A stretch of DNA of 64,000 nucleotides. Source: Pseudomonas sp. QS1027. Lineage in GTDB: Bacteria; Pseudomonadota; Gammaproteobacteria; Pseudomonadales; Pseudomonadaceae. Shown here piece after piece: positions 8,987 through 17,840 of this stretch; within the stretch, counting starts at the first letter, position 1, and the number at the start of each line of letters is the position of its first letter. Location of the stretch: contig NZ_PHSU01000015.1 in assembly GCF_002814235.1 (NCBI RefSeq), forward strand, positions 1 to 64,000, read 5' to 3'. Under the pieces are notes generated by a model. The model saw only the letters and a program-made list of their open reading frames with translations, was not told where the DNA came from and searched no databases. The position numbers were made by a program, and so were the translations under genes.

Positions 8987-10123
8987 ATGCCGCTTCATCA
9001 GCCGTCTGTTCGCGTGCACCTAACCAATATTGCCGGTCTCGGTGCCATACAACTGCTCAATTCGTTGTTGCCGGCGCTGGAGGGTAATGATGGGGTCCGA
9101 GTGGTGGAGACGTACTTGCCTGATCGGGGAGAGTTGGCCTCATACACAGGTACAGATCCCACGGTGCGGCGTACCTATTACCGACGCTATTTGCCAAACG
9201 CCTTGTCCCGCGTGGTGGAGTGCCTGTTCCCTGGAAGACGCTTTGACGGTGCCGTGCCCTTATTGGTCATGGGTGACCTGCCCATTCGTTGCCATGCCCG
9301 CCAAACTGTTTTTGTTCAAACGCCGCATCTCTTGCAGCCTGCAAAAAACATCTGGAGTGCGGCGGGCTTGAAGCGCTCGCTGCTCCGATGGGTGTTTCGC
9401 CTGAATATTCGCTATGCGCAGGCGTTCATCGTGCAAACCACCTTCATGCGTGACTCATTGATCGCATCGTATCCGTCACTGCATTCCAGAGTGCACATTG
9501 TCGCGCAGCCTGTTCCGGCCTGGCTGCTGAGGTCGGGCTTGAAACGGACCCGGCGCGAGGGAGAGCATCACGCACCGCTTCATTTGATTTATCCGGCGGC
9601 CGGTTATCCGCATAAAAACCATCGTTTGCTGGGCACTATAGCTCCAGACGATGTCGCGAACTGGCCCATCTCCAGCTTGGAGATCACGCTGGCAGAAACC
9701 AGTAATCCTGCGGCACATATCCCCTGGCTACGCTGTGTCGACCGCCTCGCGTCACCCCGGATGCTTGAGGCTTATGGCCGTGTGGACGGTTTACTGTTTC
9801 TCTCCAGAGATGAGAGCTATGGTTTCCCCTTGGTCGAGGCGATGTTTGCCGGTTTGCCGATCATTTGCCCGGACTTGCCATATGCGCGAGTCTTGTGCGG
9901 AAACGAAGCCATATACTTTCAAGTGGATGATGCAGGCTCTTTGAAGCAGGCAGTGAATAAACTGCATGAAAAACTTTCTACCGGTTATTGGCCGAATTGG
10001 AGCGAGCAGTTGAAAGCGATTCCCAAAGATTGGGAAACGGTAGCGCAATCGATGCTGGACATCGCTGCTTCTCCCGCTGCCGAGGCCCCCAATGAATTGA
10101 ATGCAAGGGACCATAAATGTTGA
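8987..10123 (+). CDS. glycosyltransferase, GT4-like
   Basis: This is a 378-residue GT-B protein. Visible elements are [20 protein letters not shown] at the N-terminus, [20 protein letters not shown] at the start of the donor domain, and [20 protein letters not shown] followed by [20 protein letters not shown], which is the GT4 donor signature. The ATG at 8987 is 2 nt after the upstream stop. The 3' end overlaps manC by 7 nt. Sugar specificity cannot be inferred. Confidence 0.8.
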   Translation: MPLHQPSVRVHLTNIAGLGAIQLLNSLLPALEGNDGVRVVETYLPDRGELASYTGTDPTVRRTYYRRYLPNALSRVVECLFPGRRFDGAVPLLVMGDLPIRCHARQTVFVQTPHLLQPAKNIWSAAGLKRSLLRWVFRLNIRYAQAFIVQTTFMRDSLIASYPSLHSRVHIVAQPVPAWLLRSGLKRTRREGEHHAPLHLIYPAAGYPHKNHRLLGTIAPDDVANWPISSLEITLAETSNPAAHIPWLRCVDRLASPRMLEAYGRVDGLLFLSRDESYGFPLVEAMFAGLPIICPDLPYARVLCGNEAIYFQVDDAGSLKQAVNKLHEKLSTGYWPNWSEQLKAIPKDWETVAQSMLDIAASPAAEAPNELNARDHKC

Positions 10124-11526
10124 TTCCGGTAATTATGGCCGGTGGCTCTGGCTCTCGCCTCTGGCCGCTTTCGCGCCAGCTCAATCCCAAGCAGTTTCTT
10201 TGCCTGGCCGACAGCGAATTGTCGATGCTGCAGGCCACGATCAGGCGGCTGGAAGGGCTCGATGTCGCCCTGCCACGTCTTATCTGTAACGAAGAACATC
10301 GTTTTCTTGCAGCGGAGCAGCTAAGGCGCCTGGGTCTTGAGAATACCAATATCCTGTTGGAACCCATGGGCCGTAATACCGCGCCTGCTGTTGCCCTGGC
10401 CGCCCTGCAGGCGAGCAGCGAAGAGCAGGACCCCGTGTTGCTGGTATTGGCCGCGGACCATCTGATCAGAGACGTCGCTGCATTTCAGGAAAGCATCCGG
10501 CAGGCATTGCCGTTGGCGCTAGCCGGAAAACTCGTTACCTTCGGTATTGTTCCGACACAGGCAGAAACGGGCTATGGCTACATTGAAAAGGGTAAGGCTC
10601 TCAACGCTGGTGGATTCGAAGTCGCCCGCTTTGTAGAAAAGCCGGATGAAGAAACCGCACGAGCCTATCTGGCCAGTGGTCACTACCTCTGGAACAGCGG
10701 CATGTTTATGTTCCGCGCCCATCGTTATCTGGATGAACTGGAAAAATTCCGCCCTGATATTCTCGCGGCTTGTCGTAGCGCTCTCGCCGAAGGCGAGCAG
10801 GACATGCATTTTACCCGCATAGGGCGCGAGGAATTTGCTCAGTGTCCTTCGGAGTCTATCGACTATGCCGTTATGGAAAAGACGGCGGATGCCGTGGTTG
10901 TTCCACTGGATGCGGGTTGGAGCGATATCGGTTCCTGGTCGGCGTTGTGGGAGGTCGGCAACAAGGATGGCCAGGGAAATCTATGCCATGGTGATGTGCT
11001 GGTCGAACAGACAAGCAATACCCTCATTCACTCACAGAGCCGCCTGGTCAGTACGGTGGGTGTCGACGACCTGATCATCGTGGAAACCAAGGACGCCGTG
11101 TTGGTGGCCCATAAAGACCACGTGCAAGATGTGAAGAAAATTGTCGACAGATTGAAGAGCGAGGGGCGCGGAGAGTCGATTGATCACCGTGAGGTCTACC
11201 GGCCTTGGGGCGTCTATGACTCGATCGACAAAGGCAGCCGTTATCAGGTCAAGCGAATTAGCGTCAAACCAGGTGCGAAACTTTCATTGCAGATGCACCA
11301 TCATCGCGCGGAACATTGGGTGGTGGTCAGTGGTACGGCCAAAGTGACCAATGGTGATAAAACCTATCTGGTCACCGAAAACCAGTCCACTTATATTCCG
11401 ATAGGACAGGTTCATACACTGGAGAATCCAGGTGTTATTCCACTGGAACTTATCGAGGTCCAGTCAGGTTCTTATCTGGGGGAAGATGACATCGTGCGCT
11501 TCGAAGATGTCTATGGCCGTAAATAA
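10117..11526 (+). CDS. manC: mannose-1-phosphate guanylyltransferase / mannose-6-phosphate isomerase
   Basis: This is a 469-residue bifunctional type II PMI-GMP enzyme (also called WbpW or AlgA-like). The N-terminal pyrophosphorylase motif is [20 protein letters not shown], followed by [13 protein letters not shown] and [10 protein letters not shown]. The C-terminal cupin isomerase domain starts around YRPWGVYDS and contains the metal-binding [19 protein letters not shown]. It isomerises fructose-6-phosphate to mannose-6-phosphate and makes GDP-mannose from mannose-1-phosphate plus GTP. The phosphomannomutase step is not encoded here; AlgC would normally supply it. It overlaps the preceding transferase by 7 nt. 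Confidence 0.96.
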   Translation: MLIPVIMAGGSGSRLWPLSRQLNPKQFLCLADSELSMLQATIRRLEGLDVALPRLICNEEHRFLAAEQLRRLGLENTNILLEPMGRNTAPAVALAALQASSEEQDPVLLVLAADHLIRDVAAFQESIRQALPLALAGKLVTFGIVPTQAETGYGYIEKGKALNAGGFEVARFVEKPDEETARAYLASGHYLWNSGMFMFRAHRYLDELEKFRPDILAACRSALAEGEQDMHFTRIGREEFAQCPSESIDYAVMEKTADAVVVPLDAGWSDIGSWSALWEVGNKDGQGNLCHGDVLVEQTSNTLIHSQSRLVSTVGVDDLIIVETKDAVLVAHKDHVQDVKKIVDRLKSEGRGESIDHREVYRPWGVYDSIDKGSRYQVKRISVKPGAKLSLQMHHHRAEHWVVVSGTAKVTNGDKTYLVTENQSTYIPIGQVHTLENPGVIPLELIEVQSGSYLGEDDIVRFEDVYGRK

Positions 11527-11535
11527 GAGGCAGTC

Positions 11536-12303
11536 TTGAAGTTATCAATTATTACGGTCTGCTATAACAGTGCAGCGACGATTCGAGACACGATAGAGTC
11601 TGTTCTGTCGCAGGATTATGCCGACATTGAATATATTGTGGTCGATGGCGGTTCGAAGGATGGTACGCAGGCGATTGTCGAGTCTTACGGGCACCGTATC
11701 AGTACCTTCGTCAGCGAGCCGGACAAGGGGATTTACGACGCCATGAACAAGGGCGTTGCATTGGCTGGCGGGGATATCGTCGGTATCCTGAACTCCGACG
11801 ACTTTTATGAAGGGCCTGGGGTTATATCTTCCGTTGTCGAGGCATTCCAGCGTTGCGCAGACAGCGATGTGATTTTTGGCGATGTTGTTTTCGTCAACGC
11901 GCCTAACCTTCAGAAAATAACGCGCTTTTACCGTGGTAATCGCTTCGCGCCCTGGAAGTTACGCTTCGGCTGGATGCCACCTCACCCTGCGAGTTTCATT
12001 CGCCGGGCCGCCTACCAACGAGTGGGTTCATATTCCTTGAAGTACAGGATATCTGCCGATTACGAATTTTTTGTCCGGTTCTTCCTGATTCACCGCCTCA
12101 GGTACTCGTATCTGAGCCAAGTATTGGTCCGTATGCGCTCGGGAGGCGCGAGCACGGCTGGCCCGAGAAGCAACATGAGGCTTAATCTGGAAATAGTGAA
12201 CGCTTGTCGAAGCAACGGTGTGTACACCAACCTGTTTATGCTGCTCTTCAAGTTACCGTTCAAGCTCTATGAGCTGTGTAAACGCCCCAAGGACGCCTCT
12301 TGA
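11536..12303 (+). CDS. GT2-family glycosyltransferase (WcaE-like)
   Basis: This is a 255-residue GT-A enzyme. It has SIITVCYNSAATIRDTIESV, then IEYIVVDGGSKDGT and DKGIYDAMNKGVALAGGDIV. The DxD-type metal motif is in GILNSDDFY. The acceptor side includes MPPHPASFIRRAAYQ. It starts at a TTG (11536), 5-6 nt after AAGAGG. The sequence resembles the colanic-acid GT2 enzymes that use GDP-fucose, which fits the GDP-L-fucose genes beside it, but that specificity is inference. Its stop TGA shares a base with the next ATG. Confidence 0.85.
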   Translation: MKLSIITVCYNSAATIRDTIESVLSQDYADIEYIVVDGGSKDGTQAIVESYGHRISTFVSEPDKGIYDAMNKGVALAGGDIVGILNSDDFYEGPGVISSVVEAFQRCADSDVIFGDVVFVNAPNLQKITRFYRGNRFAPWKLRFGWMPPHPASFIRRAAYQRVGSYSLKYRISADYEFFVRFFLIHRLRYSYLSQVLVRMRSGGASTAGPRSNMRLNLEIVNACRSNGVYTNLFMLLFKLPFKLYELCKRPKDAS

Positions 12304-13274
12304 TGCGCGCGGTTTTTCTTACCGGGGGGACCGGTTTCGTGGGCGGTGCTGTTTTACGATACTTGAGTCGTAACGCAAGCCTCCGGCTTATCGCCGGGGT
12401 ACGCAAACACAGCAGTCATATCCCCGAGTCGGTTACCCAGGTCGTAGGGGAGCAAAACAGTCTTTGCTTTACGGCCTCGGACCTGTCCGATATCGATGTC
12501 GTGATTCACGCAGCCGCTCGCGTGCATATCATGAATGAGGAAGGTGATGACGCCTTGGCGGCATTTCGCAAGGTCAATACTGACGTTACCTTGGCCCTTG
12601 CTCGTGAGGCCGCTCACGCAGGTGTCAGGCGCTTTGTGTTCATCAGCTCGATCAAGGTCAACGGTGAGGGTACTCTGCTTGGAAGCCCTTATCGTGCAGA
12701 TGATCCTCCTGCCCCCATGGATGCCTATGGCATTTCGAAACTTGAAGCCGAGCAAGGTCTACTGGCCTTGGCGTCAGAGACGGGCATGGAAGTCGTCATT
12801 ATCCGTCCTGTCCTGGTCTATGGGCCAGGAGTGAAAGCCAATTTCCGAACCATGATGAATTGGCTGTACAAAGGCCTGCCGTTGCCCTTTGGCTCTGTCA
12901 CCAACAAGCGCAGTCTGGTGGCCCTGGACAACCTGGTTGACCTGATTGTGACCTGTATCGATCATTCGGCCGCGGCCAATCAGGTATTTCTTGTCAGTGA
13001 TGGCGAGGACCTGTCCACTACCTCTCTTCTTTTACGTATGGGGCAGGCTCTCGGGAAACCGACAAGACTGCTTCCGGTTCCAATAGGGTTATTGACCGTC
13101 CTTGCAACGACGTTGGGAAAGAAGGCAGTATCGCAACGTCTGCTTGGATCATTGCAAGTGGACATTGAGAAAACGAGGCAGTTACTCAGTTGGGCGCCCG
13201 TAACGAGTGTCAACAAGGCGTTGGCGCAGACAGCTGAAGATTTTCTCCGTCGGTCGGGTAAAGCCTCTGATTGA
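12303..13274 (+). CDS. NAD-dependent epimerase/dehydratase, WbpV-like (UDP-glucose 4-epimerase family)
   Basis: This is a 323-residue extended SDR. It has FLTGGTGFVGGAVLRYL (NAD motif), then VIHAAARVHIMNEEGDDALAAFRKVNTDVT, a FISSIKVNGE catalytic Ser region, DAYGISKLEAEQGL with Tyr/Lys, and VIIRPVLVYGPGVKANF. These match the WbpV/WbgU-type epimerases commonly found late in Pseudomonas O-antigen clusters, where they act on UDP-GlcNAc or UDP-QuiNAc derivatives and usually precede the WbpL initiating transferase. No WbpL follows here. It starts at the ATG overlapping the previous stop (TGATG). Confidence 0.8.
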   Translation: MRAVFLTGGTGFVGGAVLRYLSRNASLRLIAGVRKHSSHIPESVTQVVGEQNSLCFTASDLSDIDVVIHAAARVHIMNEEGDDALAAFRKVNTDVTLALAREAAHAGVRRFVFISSIKVNGEGTLLGSPYRADDPPAPMDAYGISKLEAEQGLLALASETGMEVVIIRPVLVYGPGVKANFRTMMNWLYKGLPLPFGSVTNKRSLVALDNLVDLIVTCIDHSAAANQVFLVSDGEDLSTTSLLLRMGQALGKPTRLLPVPIGLLTVLATTLGKKAVSQRLLGSLQVDIEKTRQLLSWAPVTSVNKALAQTAEDFLRRSGKASD

Positions 13275-13388
13275 GGCGGATTGCGCGATGGCCAATCGCT
13301 CATTTGTCAGCGTGAGCTTGATAATTTATTCTGCTCGCATTGGGTAGCATCCTATGGCCCGTCCACAAAAAATAGGCACGCAATTAAA

Positions 13389-14210
13389 ATGCAGGATCAG
13401 TATTTGAAACCGACAGCGTCAACGGCTCAGCAGTGCCGGCTTTGCCGGGGGACACTGCGACCGATGTTTAAATCGGTGCTGCTGAAAAAATACGAAATTG
13501 AATATTTCAAGTGCGCTGAATGCTACTCCTTGCAAACCGAAGCGCCTTACTGGTTGGACGAGGCATATGGGGAAAATCTCTCAAACCTGGATACCGGAGC
13601 CGCTCAGCGCAATATTCACAATTGGGCTGCTTGTTATGTGATTTCAAAATTGTTTGGTGTGAAGAATGTCATCGATATGGGCGGTGGTGATGGCTTGCTT
13701 TGTAGGTTGTTACGTGATCACGGCATAAATTGTTACGTCAAGGATCGATATGCTTCCCCTTCCTATGCCCAAGGTTTCACCGAGCCGAATTTCGATACTC
13801 CAGATTTGGTTCTTGGTTTCGAAGTGTTGGAGCACTTTGCGAGTCCTGCGCAGGATCTGAATGATATTTTCAAATATAACTCAAGGGTTGTCCTTTTGAG
13901 TACCGAGCTTTATGCCGCGCAAACAAAAGAATGGTGGTATCTGACTCCAGACTCTGGGCAGCATATTTTCTTTTATAGTCAGCAGGCTATTATGCTGATT
14001 GCGAAGCAATATGGCTATTCTCTGGTTGTTAGTGGTGGATTTATACTTTTTATCAGAGGTGATGTTTCCCCGGTAAAAAAAATCATCGCCAGGTTTTTAT
14101 TGAAAGCACGGATCTGTCGTCTTTTGAAACCGCTGGTGGTCATGTTGCCCTGCCCTGGTGTGGGGTCGGATCATGCCCTTCAGATTGAAAAGACGAAAGA
14201 AACCTCGTAG
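13389..14210 (+). CDS. class I SAM-dependent methyltransferase with N-terminal zinc-binding motif
   Basis: This is a 273-residue protein. Two Cys pairs (CRLC near residue 14 and CAEC near residue 41) form a probable zinc knuckle, as in sugar C- or O-methyltransferases. Motif I (VIDMGGGDGLLCRLL) and the LVLGFEVLEHFASP segment mark a SAM-binding class I fold. The C-terminal 70 residues are less conserved. The start is taken at the ATG at 13389; no strong family similarity is visible upstream of it. Base composition is AT-richer than its neighbours. It is the last gene of the cluster and presumably methylates a glycan residue; the target is unknown. Confidence 0.72.
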   Translation: MQDQYLKPTASTAQQCRLCRGTLRPMFKSVLLKKYEIEYFKCAECYSLQTEAPYWLDEAYGENLSNLDTGAAQRNIHNWAACYVISKLFGVKNVIDMGGGDGLLCRLLRDHGINCYVKDRYASPSYAQGFTEPNFDTPDLVLGFEVLEHFASPAQDLNDIFKYNSRVVLLSTELYAAQTKEWWYLTPDSGQHIFFYSQQAIMLIAKQYGYSLVVSGGFILFIRGDVSPVKKIIARFLLKARICRLLKPLVVMLPCPGVGSDHALQIEKTKETS

Positions 14211-14221
14211 TTGATATTTTA

Positions 14222-14291
14222 CAAAAAGACAGACTGCACGGGTATGTATATGGCCAGCTATCCTGGTCATAAGCGCAACCCGTGACAGTCT
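14222..14291 (-). terminator. long hairpin terminator at the 3' end of ndh
   Basis: The arms at 14231-14243 and 14278-14291 pair over 13 bp (CACGGGT/ACCCGTG core) with one bulged base. The 34-nt loop holds a second short stem (ATGGCCA/TGGTCAT). Read on the - strand, the stem is followed by GTCTTTTTGT, so it can terminate ndh. It may also end the + strand cluster, but there is no T run on that side. Confidence 0.6.
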
Positions 14292-14299
14292 TAATGCCC

Positions 14300-15598
14300 T
14301 CAGTGCAACTTCAAGCGCGGATCCGTCCCTCGCCCGATCCGGCTGCCCAACATCAGCATCAGGGTGCGGAAGGTGCCATACAGTGCCATCTGGTGCATCC
14401 GGTACAGCGACACATAGAACATCCGCGCCAGCCAGCCTTCCAGCATCACGCTACCGGTCAGGTTACCCATCAGGTTGCCGACGGCGGAAAACCGCGACAG
14501 CGAAATCAGCGAGCCGTAGTCGGTATAGCGATACTCCGGCAAGGTCTTGCCTTCGATGCGCAGTTTCAGCGACTTGGCCAGCAACGATGCCTGCTGATGG
14601 GCCGCCTGTGCCCGTGGCGGTACATTGCGGTCGGTCCCCGGCTGCGGGCAGGCCGCGCAATCGCCGAAGGCAAAGATATTCTCGTCACGGGTGGTCTGCA
14701 GCGTCGGCAATACCTGGAGCTGATTGATCCGGTTGGTTTCCAGGCCATCGATATCCTTGAGAAAGCCCGGTGCGCGGATCCCCGCGGCCCAGACCTTGAG
14801 GCTCGCGGCAATCACCTGGCCATCGGCGGTCACCAGGTTGTCCGCGGTCACTTCACTGACGGAGGCGTTGGTCATGACCCGGACCCCGAGTTTTTCCAGG
14901 GTCTTGTGCACGGGGCCGCCGATGCGCTCCGGCAAGGCCGGCAATACGCGAGGGCCGGCCTCGATCAGGGTGATATGCATGTTTTCCGGTTTGATCCGGT
15001 CCAGGCCGTAGGCCGCCAGTTCGTGAGCGGCGTTATGCAGCTCGGCCGCCAGCTCCACGCCCGTGGCACCGGCGCCGACAATGGCCACGCTGATCTGCTC
15101 GACCGTATCGGTCTGCCCGGCATGGGCGCGCAGGTAGTGGTTGAGCAACTGCTGGTGGAAGCGCTCGGCCTGTTTACGGGTGTCGAGGAACAGGCAGTGC
15201 TGCGCCGCGCCCTGGGTGCCGAAATCGTTGGTGGTGCTGCCCACCGCGATCACCAGGGAGTCGTAGCCCAGTTCCCGGGCAGGCAGCAGCTCGACGCCGT
15301 TTTCGTCGTAGGTGGCGGCCAGCTGGATCTTTTTCTGCTCGCGGTCGAGCCCGCTCATGCGCCCCAGCTGGAACTCGAAGTGGTTCCATTTCGCCTGGGC
15401 GACATAGTTGAGCTCGTCAGCCGAAGAATTGAGGGAACCGGCCGCCACTTCATGCAGCAGGGGTTTCCAGATATGGGTCAGGTTCGAGTCGACCAGCATG
15501 ACACTGGCAATGCCGCGTTTACCCAGGGTCTTACCCAGGCGGGTCGCTAGTTCCAGGCCGCCGGCGCCGCCGCCGACGATCACGATACGATGGTTCAT
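14300..15598 (-). CDS. ndh: type II NADH:quinone oxidoreductase (NDH-2)
   Basis: This is a 432-residue flavoprotein. Motifs are RIVIVGGGAGGLELATRLG (FAD-binding Rossmann fold), VAIVGAGATGVELAAEL around residue 170 (NADH binding), and ENIFAFGDCAACPQPG, the second FAD motif. The C-terminal amphipathic region (LARMFYVSLYRMHQMAL) fits peripheral membrane attachment. It passes electrons from NADH to ubiquinone without pumping protons. I choose the ATG at 15598 (MNHRIVIVGG) rather than the one five codons upstream. Confidence 0.95.
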   Translation of the reverse strand: MNHRIVIVGGGAGGLELATRLGKTLGKRGIASVMLVDSNLTHIWKPLLHEVAAGSLNSSADELNYVAQAKWNHFEFQLGRMSGLDREQKKIQLAATYDENGVELLPARELGYDSLVIAVGSTTNDFGTQGAAQHCLFLDTRKQAERFHQQLLNHYLRAHAGQTDTVEQISVAIVGAGATGVELAAELHNAAHELAAYGLDRIKPENMHITLIEAGPRVLPALPERIGGPVHKTLEKLGVRVMTNASVSEVTADNLVTADGQVIAASLKVWAAGIRAPGFLKDIDGLETNRINQLQVLPTLQTTRDENIFAFGDCAACPQPGTDRNVPPRAQAAHQQASLLAKSLKLRIEGKTLPEYRYTDYGSLISLSRFSAVGNLMGNLTGSVMLEGWLARMFYVSLYRMHQMALYGTFRTLMLMLGSRIGRGTDPRLKLH

Positions 15599-15661
15599 GG
15601 GGATATCTCGCAAGGCTAAAGGAAATCTGTGCCTGCGTTATCCGGGCGAGCGCGAGGCAGC

Positions 15662-15835
15662 TCATAGCACCAGGTAACTCAGGAAACGGCTCAACAGGCC
15701 CAGGCCGATGACCACGGCGAGCACCACCACCAGGAGCATCCACGGCCGAAAAGGCCGGCGCTCGACTTGGTGTTGGGGAAGCTGCAGGTACTGATCGACA
15801 TGCTGCTGGTCGTCGGGGTTCAGGCGGCTGGTCAT
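15662..15835 (-). CDS. small membrane protein, DUF3094 type
   Basis: A 57-residue reading frame translates as MTSRLNPDDQQHVDQYL, a linker rich in Gln and Arg, then PWMLLVVVLAVVIGLGLL, one transmembrane helix, and a short C-terminus. The layout matches the small DUF3094 proteins I remember from Pseudomonas. The function is unknown. It lies 63 nt upstream of ndh on the same strand and may be cotranscribed with it. Confidence 0.72.
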   Translation of the reverse strand: MTSRLNPDDQQHVDQYLQLPQHQVERRPFRPWMLLVVVLAVVIGLGLLSRFLSYLVL

Positions 15836-15902
15836 GGGAGCCTCGTCAGGTAGACGTCACTAAGATGCTTTGTATCACTGGTGCAGTGATTACGCCATGG
15901 GC

Positions 15903-16532
15903 TTACAAGCTGATACCAACATCGAAAACAATGCTGCGCCCCAGATTGCCCCGCAGGAAGTCCGGGGCATCAGGGTGGGCGAATAGCACCCGGGCGAAGG
16001 TCGGCCCCACCAGCGACAGTGAGCGCCAGCCCTGGCGCAGGTATTCGGTTGGGGGCGGGAAGTGGCTGTTGAGGTCCAGCACTTCGCGCTTGAGGCTGGC
16101 GAAGGCGATGATATCCAGCTCGCCCAGGTCCAGCCCGCGCTCCTGGTAGTTGTGGGCTTTCTTGCGTAGGGTCGGGGCCAGCCGCTGGAGCAGCTCGGAG
16201 GCGGGAATTCGCCTGGGTTTGGCCTCGCGGCGCACCAGCTGGCTGAGGGAAAAGGCGCTGCGCCGGCGCTGCAACTCTTCGCGCCACTCGTCGTTGAGCC
16301 GTCGGCCTTCGTCGAGGACAAAAAACACCTCGAAGCAGGCGTCGCGAAACAAAACGTCCGGCGGCTCCTGCCCGGCGGGTTGGAAGTCTTCGGCGCGATA
16401 GCTGATGTTCAGCCCTTGCAGCAGGCGCTGGCAGACCCAACGCTCACGCTCCCATTTGCGGGCATTGGAAAGAAACGTGTTGGCTTGCTCCGCCTGGATG
16501 GTCAGCAAGCGTAAAAAATCTGAGTCGTCCAT
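15903..16532 (-). CDS. DUF1780 family protein
   Basis: This is a 209-residue soluble protein beginning MDDSDFLRLLTIQAEQANTF. It includes KWERERWVCQRLLQGL, FEVFFVLDEGRRLNDEWREEL and LDIIAFASLKREVLDLNSHF. I recognise it as the conserved Pseudomonas DUF1780 family, often labelled a putative endonuclease-like protein. No catalytic motif can be asserted from reading alone. It is transcribed away from the membrane protein gene at 16662, with 129 nt between the starts. Confidence 0.65.
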   Translation of the reverse strand: MDDSDFLRLLTIQAEQANTFLSNARKWERERWVCQRLLQGLNISYRAEDFQPAGQEPPDVLFRDACFEVFFVLDEGRRLNDEWREELQRRRSAFSLSQLVRREAKPRRIPASELLQRLAPTLRKKAHNYQERGLDLGELDIIAFASLKREVLDLNSHFPPPTEYLRQGWRSLSLVGPTFARVLFAHPDAPDFLRGNLGRSIVFDVGISL

Positions 16533-16661
16533 GGCCCAAGCTTAGCGTCGAAACTGCGAGGCCTGGAAGTCTGGAGCCATTTTTGTCGACGGGGTGTGTC
16601 GTAACGGGCGGTGTAGACTTCAGGACCAAGTGTTATCGAGTCCACGGAGGGGGATGTTTTT

Positions 16662-17348
16662 ATGATCGGCGCGCAACTGCTGTCGCCCGCCAGCCTGGCT
16701 GTCGGTTGGCTGATCTATCTGCCGGCGGTGGCCTGGGCGATCTGGCGTTCACCCTGGGTCGAGCTGTTCACCGACAGTCGCCGCCAGCACCTGCTGTTCG
16801 GCACGGTCTTCGCCCTGTTCCTGCTCTGGCTGGTGCGGCGTGACTTCGATACCGGGGTGTCCTATCACTTTATCGGCCTGACGGCGGTGACCCTGCTGCT
16901 GGACTGGCCGCTGGCGATTGTCGGTGGGCTGGTGGCGCAGCTCGGTCTGGTACTGCTGGGGCGCCAGGATCTGGTGGCGCTCGGTGTCAACGGCAGCTTG
17001 CTGATCCTGCTGCCGGTGCTGGTGACGGAGATCTGCGCGATCCTGGTGGAGCGGGCGCAGCCGCGTAATCCCTTTGTGTATATCTTCTGCTCGGGCTTTT
17101 TCGCCGCCGCCCTGGCGGCTTTGCTCTGCCTGCTGGCGAGCCTGGGCCTGCTGTGGTTCGACGGGCGTTTCGCCCTACCGGAGTGGCTGGAGGATTTTGT
17201 CGGTTACCTGTGGCTGATCATTTTCCCCGAAGCCTTTATCAACGGCATGGTGGTCACTGCGCTGGTGGTGTTCTGTCCGGAGTGGCTGGAAACCTTCAAC
17301 CGCACCCGCTACCTGTCGGCACCCTGGAAGGACAATGAGCCCCGTTGA
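16662..17348 (+). CDS. multi-pass membrane protein, possible ECF/CbiM-like permease
   Basis: This is a 228-residue protein with about six hydrophobic helices (for example LIYLPAVAWAIW, HLLFGTVFALFLLWLV and LLDWPLAIVGGLVAQLGLVLL). It contains a conserved-looking FPEAFINGMVVTALVVF near the C-terminus, which resembles the CbiM-like permease fold annotated as energy-coupling factor permease in Pseudomonas. The role in transport is unproven. GGAGG lies 12 nt before the start. A 3-codon frame (16654-16665) begins closer to it and ends across this start codon. Confidence 0.65.
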   Translation: MIGAQLLSPASLAVGWLIYLPAVAWAIWRSPWVELFTDSRRQHLLFGTVFALFLLWLVRRDFDTGVSYHFIGLTAVTLLLDWPLAIVGGLVAQLGLVLLGRQDLVALGVNGSLLILLPVLVTEICAILVERAQPRNPFVYIFCSGFFAAALAALLCLLASLGLLWFDGRFALPEWLEDFVGYLWLIIFPEAFINGMVVTALVVFCPEWLETFNRTRYLSAPWKDNEPR

Positions 17349-17409
17349 CCTGGGTCAACCCCGCCGGATTGACTCGCGACCATGCTGCGGAAAAACCGGG
17401 AGCAAGGTC

Positions 17410-17625
17410 ATGAGTGTTTACGAATGGGCGCGTCAGGAAGTGCAGGCCAGCCTGGAGGCGGCGCAAGCGGAAGGGTTCGAGCCGGGGCTGGGCTTGCGCG
17501 CCTTGCTCAGCGCGGTGGTGCAGCAGAGCAAGGCGTTGCGCAGTGCGGAGGATCTGGCGGACGAACTGCAATTTCTCGCCGAGAACCTCGATGACGGGCA
17601 GGACTACGGCTTTATGCGGCCCTGA
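17410..17625 (+). CDS. conserved hypothetical protein, 71 aa
   Basis: A short acidic protein, MSVYEWARQEVQASLEAAQ and so on, ends in DDGQDYGFMRP. It is predicted to be helical and has no membrane segment. A GGGAGCAAGG ribosome site precedes the ATG. It is convergent with yacG, only 11 nt from its end. I recall a conserved hypothetical of this size at the same position in P. aeruginosa, but do not know a function. Confidence 0.65.
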   Translation: MSVYEWARQEVQASLEAAQAEGFEPGLGLRALLSAVVQQSKALRSAEDLADELQFLAENLDDGQDYGFMRP

Positions 17626-17636
17626 TCCCCTGGTGA

Positions 17637-17840
17637 TCAGTGGGCGCGGGGCGGCAGATCGTCGGAGAACAGGTCGTCCTCGGCGTCTGGGCTGACGGGA
17701 ATCTTGTGTTCTTCCGAGGCCCAGGCGCCGAGGTCGATCAGTTTGCAGCGGTCGGAGCAGAACGGCCGCTGGATATTGGCGGCGGTCCATTCCACGGGGG
17801 CGCCGCAGGTCGGGCATTCAACGGTCAAGGGTTGGCTCAT
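17637..17840 (-). CDS. yacG: DNA gyrase inhibitor YacG, zinc-binding
   Basis: This is a 67-residue protein with the YacG zinc site: [10 protein letters not shown] followed by [19 protein letters not shown]. The C-terminal tail is acidic. YacG binds the GyrB subunit and blocks DNA binding. Its ATG overlaps the coaE stop (ATGA), consistent with the usual coaE-yacG coupling. Confidence 0.93.
   Translation of the reverse strand: MSQPLTVECPTCGAPVEWTAANIQRPFCSDRCKLIDLGAWASEEHKIPVSPDAEDDLFSDDLPPRAH

Noticed and set aside
14282..15550. 422-codon frame opposite ndh
   Set aside because: Antisense of NDH-2; composition typical of shadow frames.
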